Positions 4,763 through 6,980 of a DNA stretch of 6,980 nt are shown here, piece by piece. Origin of the DNA: an uncultured Pseudomonadota bacterium (GTDB lineage Bacteria; Pseudomonadota; Alphaproteobacteria; RF32; CAG-239). Each line of letters begins with the position of its first letter. Position 1 is the stretch's first letter. The position numbers and the translations under genes are program-made. Under the pieces are notes generated by a model. It made no database searches, was not told where the DNA came from, and saw nothing but the letters and a program-made list of their open reading frames with translations. The DNA lies in NCBI GenBank assembly GCA_902796625.1, contig CADBPX010000105.1, positions 1-6,980 on the forward strand, read 5' to 3'.

Positions 4763-6784
4763 ATGAATTATTCATCAGAAAAAAAATTTAAAAGTCTGCC
4801 TCGCGACTTTAATAAACATAAGTTTAGTTTTAATTTCGGGGTTGAAAAAGATGATTTATTAAGCCAGATGCAAAATATGGCTAAAAAGCAGTGTTTAAAT
4901 GAAAATTGGCCGGAAATAGAGATAATTAATGCCTGGATGGTAACCGCTGAAACCGCAACTTTTATGAAGTGCGGCGGATTGGGTATGGTGGCTTCCGAGC
5001 TGCCGGAAAATTTTAATGCCGTTTTCGGAAATGAAAAACATCAGATAAGTATTGTCACTCCAATGTATTGCGGTAATACCGGTAAGAAAAAAGCGTTTCT
5101 CGAAAATAGTGTTTATTACGGAGCGGAAGGAAAAAGTGTTCCGGTTAAAAAAATCAAAAATTTTCAGGTTGCGTTTTATGGGCGGCAAAATAAGTTGCGG
5201 CGATATTCCGTTGAAGTTTATCAAGGCGAATTGAACGGAGTAACTTATTACTTTTTGGATAATAAAAATTTTTTCAGCATTAATCCGGCATCAAATAATC
5301 CGTCGGGGCAGGGTGGATGTTATGTGTTGAATGAATACGGCATTGATGAGGTGGAACGTTTTGCCTTTTTCTCTAAGTGTGTTTATGCACTGTTGGAAGG
5401 CTTAACTCTTTTGCCGGATAAAAAAATGTTGTTACCAAATGTAATAATTGCCAACGATTGGCACAGCGGAGCATTGTCAGGTCTGACCAAGTATTTTTCT
5501 TTGGCTAAAGTTTATGCCGGAAGGCTTGCGGAAAATGTGGCTGATAAAGTTAAGAATATTCCGATTATTCATATCGCTCACCACATGGGTTATCAGGGAT
5601 GGGATTATGATAATACGTCGCGCATTCTTAATTCGTTGTATGAAGATTTATCAACGGTGGTTTTAAAGCATGCCAAGGCAGTTAAAAACAGCAATCCGCG
5701 CACGGTTAATACTTTGATTGTCGGTGATACATATAATCAGGCATCTTGCAATATGCATTTAGCCGATCGAATTGTCGCCGTTTCAAAAAATTATATGGAA
5801 GAAGTGGCAAAAGAAAAAAATTTCGGCTACGATTTTCGGGATATTTTGAAAATTCGCAAAAATTATCGCAATTTTTACGGTATTATTAACGGCTATGAGA
5901 AAAGCTTGATTTCTCCCAATGAACGGAAAATTAATGAAGTTAATGAATTTTTTCAGGATACAAGGTTTAAGTTTTATGATGAGAATAATTTAAGTGTGAA
6001 ACTGCACAATAAAAAAGAATGTATTCGTCTTTTATCGCGGTTGGCACGTGATAAAGCGTACAAAAATAAAGTAATTCCGCTGATAGATTTATATAAGTTT
6101 GAAGATATTGAGGATCTTTGTGATGCGGCTGATGAAATACCGTTTGTTTGCATGACCAGCCGATTGGTCGAGCAAAAGGGATATGATGTTGCGATTAATA
6201 CAATTTTGCACGCCATAAACAAATATAAAGATATGCCAAATAATTTTCCGATTTTTGTTTTGGGCGGTGCCGGTAATAAGGACTTGTACAGCGATTTAAT
6301 GACACTTAAAGACAATGCTAAGCAGATCTTTCGTGAGTGTGGTAAACGCATTTTTGTTTTTCACGGTTATCAGGATCAATTCGCATACAGCGTACAGCTT
6401 GCCGCAGATTTTTATATGATGCCATCTTATTTTGAACCATGCGGCTTAACTCAGATGGAAGCGATGGCAAAAGGAACTTTGCCGATTGCAACTTCAACCG
6501 GAGGTTTGGTAGATACAATTGAAGATGGAGTTGACGGTTTTCGTACTTCGGCATTTTTTGTGGAAGGACAGCGCGTGTACGGCAGTAATTTAATTGCTCA
6601 GCAGCTGAAAAATAATTTAAATGCATACGAAGATGCATTAGTGCGTGCCTTGAAATGCTTTTACTCTGATCCGAAAATGATGCATAATATGCAGCGTCAT
6701 GCCATGGAAGATGATTTCAGTTGGTCATCGGCAGATGGTTCAGTTTATAAGTATTACCGGTTGTTGAAAACCGGCTCTATTTAA
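4763..6784 (+). CDS. glgA: Glycogen/starch synthase (GT5), enlarged form
   Basis: A GT-B-fold enzyme of family GT5 that extends alpha-1,4-glucan chains from ADP-glucose (or UDP-glucose). Motifs in order: K69-C-G-G-L-G-M-V, the variant of the KTGGLGDV sugar-nucleotide loop that keeps Lys; N231-D-W-H; HHMGYQG, the counterpart of the usual H-x-x-YQG; SR467LVEQK472G, holding the donor-binding Arg and Lys; and F557-E558-P-C-G-L-T-Q-M-E-A with the catalytic-region Glu, then TGGLVDTIEDG. All key residues are present, so it should be active. At 673 residues it is about 190 longer than typical bacterial GlgA (near 480): roughly 55 extra at the N-terminus and about 110 spread between the KCGGL and SRLVEQKG motifs, including a charged stretch around 385-455. 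No other glg gene is adjacent. The ATG start lacks a Shine-Dalgarno. Donor preference and the job of the insertions cannot be read. Confidence 0.93.
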   Translation: MNYSSEKKFKSLPRDFNKHKFSFNFGVEKDDLLSQMQNMAKKQCLNENWPEIEIINAWMVTAETATFMKCGGLGMVASELPENFNAVFGNEKHQISIVTPMYCGNTGKKKAFLENSVYYGAEGKSVPVKKIKNFQVAFYGRQNKLRRYSVEVYQGELNGVTYYFLDNKNFFSINPASNNPSGQGGCYVLNEYGIDEVERFAFFSKCVYALLEGLTLLPDKKMLLPNVIIANDWHSGALSGLTKYFSLAKVYAGRLAENVADKVKNIPIIHIAHHMGYQGWDYDNTSRILNSLYEDLSTVVLKHAKAVKNSNPRTVNTLIVGDTYNQASCNMHLADRIVAVSKNYMEEVAKEKNFGYDFRDILKIRKNYRNFYGIINGYEKSLISPNERKINEVNEFFQDTRFKFYDENNLSVKLHNKKECIRLLSRLARDKAYKNKVIPLIDLYKFEDIEDLCDAADEIPFVCMTSRLVEQKGYDVAINTILHAINKYKDMPNNFPIFVLGGAGNKDLYSDLMTLKDNAKQIFRECGKRIFVFHGYQDQFAYSVQLAADFYMMPSYFEPCGLTQMEAMAKGTLPIATSTGGLVDTIEDGVDGFRTSAFFVEGQRVYGSNLIAQQLKNNLNAYEDALVRALKCFYSDPKMMHNMQRHAMEDDFSWSSADGSVYKYYRLLKTGSI

Positions 6785-6885
6785 TATGTTTTCCTTGCGT
6801 TTTCCAGTTTGCGCTTGTAGTCGAACCCTCTTTTCTCGGGTTCAAATCTACCTTTCTCCACGTATTTATAAAAAAACTCCCACAA
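6781..6885 (-). CDS. Possible small basic protein or gene remnant (weak)
   Basis: The minus strand is open for 38 codons, ending in a TAA at 6783-6781 that overlaps the glycogen synthase stop. The reading is protein-like: WEFFYKYVEKGRFEPEK followed by RGFDYKRKLENARKTY, with alternating charged and aromatic residues. There is no ATG. TTG at 6885 or GTG at 6861 are the only plausible starts, neither has a ribosome site, and the 5' part overlaps a terminator hairpin. It could be the surviving end of a gene cut off by rearrangement, a tiny gene, or chance. I do not recognise it. Confidence 0.25.
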   Translation of the reverse strand: MWEFFYKYVEKGRFEPEKRGFDYKRKLENARKTY

Positions 6886-6902
6886 GGGGAGCTTTTTTTA
6901 TA
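6867..6902. terminator. Terminator after glgA, possibly bidirectional
   Basis: TATAAAAAAA (6867-6876) with CTCCC (6877-6881) pairs with GGGAG (6887-6891) and TTTTTTTATA (6893-6902), with one bulged C. The T run follows the GC stem in both orientations, so it can end glgA and also any minus-strand transcript coming from beyond 6903. Confidence 0.85.
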
Positions 6903-6904
6903 AA

Positions 6905-6923
6905 TGGCGGATAGAGAGGGATT
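6905..6923 (-). other. tRNA 3'-end-like sequence (serine type), incomplete
   Basis: Read on the minus strand the 19 bases are AATCCCTCTCTATCCGCCA. They fit the end of a tRNA: the AAT of a T loop, CCCTC as the 3' side of the T stem, TCTATCC as the 3' acceptor strand, discriminator G and encoded CCA. The GTTC part of the T arm is missing; the sequence before it is GTGAGGAT, and no anticodon arm appears in the remaining 57 bases. It is thus a tRNA tail and not a whole gene, such as an attachment-site copy left by an integrated element. A degenerate tRNA is the alternative. Confidence 0.4.
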
Positions 6924-6980
6924 ATCCTCACTTCGTTCGTTTCACTGCGCGCATATGCTTCGCATACCGGCATACTTCCG
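6924..6980. repeat. Short palindromic/repetitive sequence at the window edge
   Basis: Within 57 bases there are CACTTCGTTCGTTTCACT with CACT at both ends, GCGCGC, the perfect palindrome GCATATGC (6951-6958), a hairpin TATGC-TTC-GCATA (6954-6966), and GCATA three times (6951, 6962, 6970). The density of small inverted repeats resembles an intergenic REP-like or MITE-like element. It runs off the window, so its full size and any further copies cannot be seen. Confidence 0.4.

Noticed and set aside
4895..5224. 109-codon minus-strand frame inside glgA (and similar ones at 5974-6351 and 6318-6638)
   Set aside because: All are antisense to a GT5 gene with complete motifs and have no start signals.
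6821..6850. GGTTCAAATC near GTCGAACCC, resembling tRNA T arms on either strand
   Set aside because: The five-pair T stem cannot be formed around it and no acceptor or anticodon arm flanks it; GAACCC/GGGTTC makes only a six-pair hairpin.
1..6980. CRISPR array, transposase gene or rRNA
   Set aside because: No evenly spaced repeats, no transposase-like reading frame and no rRNA-like sequence were seen on either strand.

Overview
This AT-rich window comes from a Gram-negative bacterium. It carries the end of a fabI-type enoyl-ACP reductase, an LPS-core-type glycosyltransferase, grpE and a glycogen synthase. The mix, low GC and codon choice would suit a host-associated alphaproteobacterium, but that placement is inference; no rRNA or marker gene is present to fix it.

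Layout. 1-165: 3' end of fabI, then an intrinsic terminator (184-220). 279-1040: family-2 glycosyltransferase of the WaaE/KdtX type behind its own promoter. 1056-1864: an accessory transcription unit with a TTGACA / extended -10 promoter, a 46-residue Lys/Arg-rich protein (1131-1271), two adjacent small proteins that read as acyl-carrier-protein-like folds without a canonical Asp-Ser-Leu attachment site (1314-1580, 1584-1829), and a strong terminator. None of its three starts has a visible Shine-Dalgarno. 1889-3998: two tandem paralogous genes (1948-2880, 3020-3946), each with its own extended -10 element, an identical TAACAGGAGGTG ribosome-binding leader and a terminator built on the same AACTCCGG/CCGGAGTT stem. 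Their proteins have a conserved core with Cys, His and Asn in papain-like order, between poorly conserved basic tails. I do not recognise this family. 4014-4586 (minus): grpE, convergent with the second paralog and sharing its hairpin. 4763-6784: a long GT5 glycogen synthase, divergent from grpE. 6785-6980: a terminator, a possible minus-strand ORF remnant, a 19-bp match to a tRNA 3' end (minus strand) and short palindromic sequence running off the window.

How the genes relate. fabI, the glycosyltransferase, grpE and glgA are housekeeping or envelope/storage genes, each apparently its own transcription unit. The 1.1-4.0 kb stretch between them looks like an accessory island: small basic protein, degenerate carrier-like proteins and a recent tandem duplication. 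The most promising undescribed material is the tandem Cys-His-Asn family and the SD-less carrier-like operon beside it. No CRISPR array, transposase, complete tRNA or rRNA is visible.
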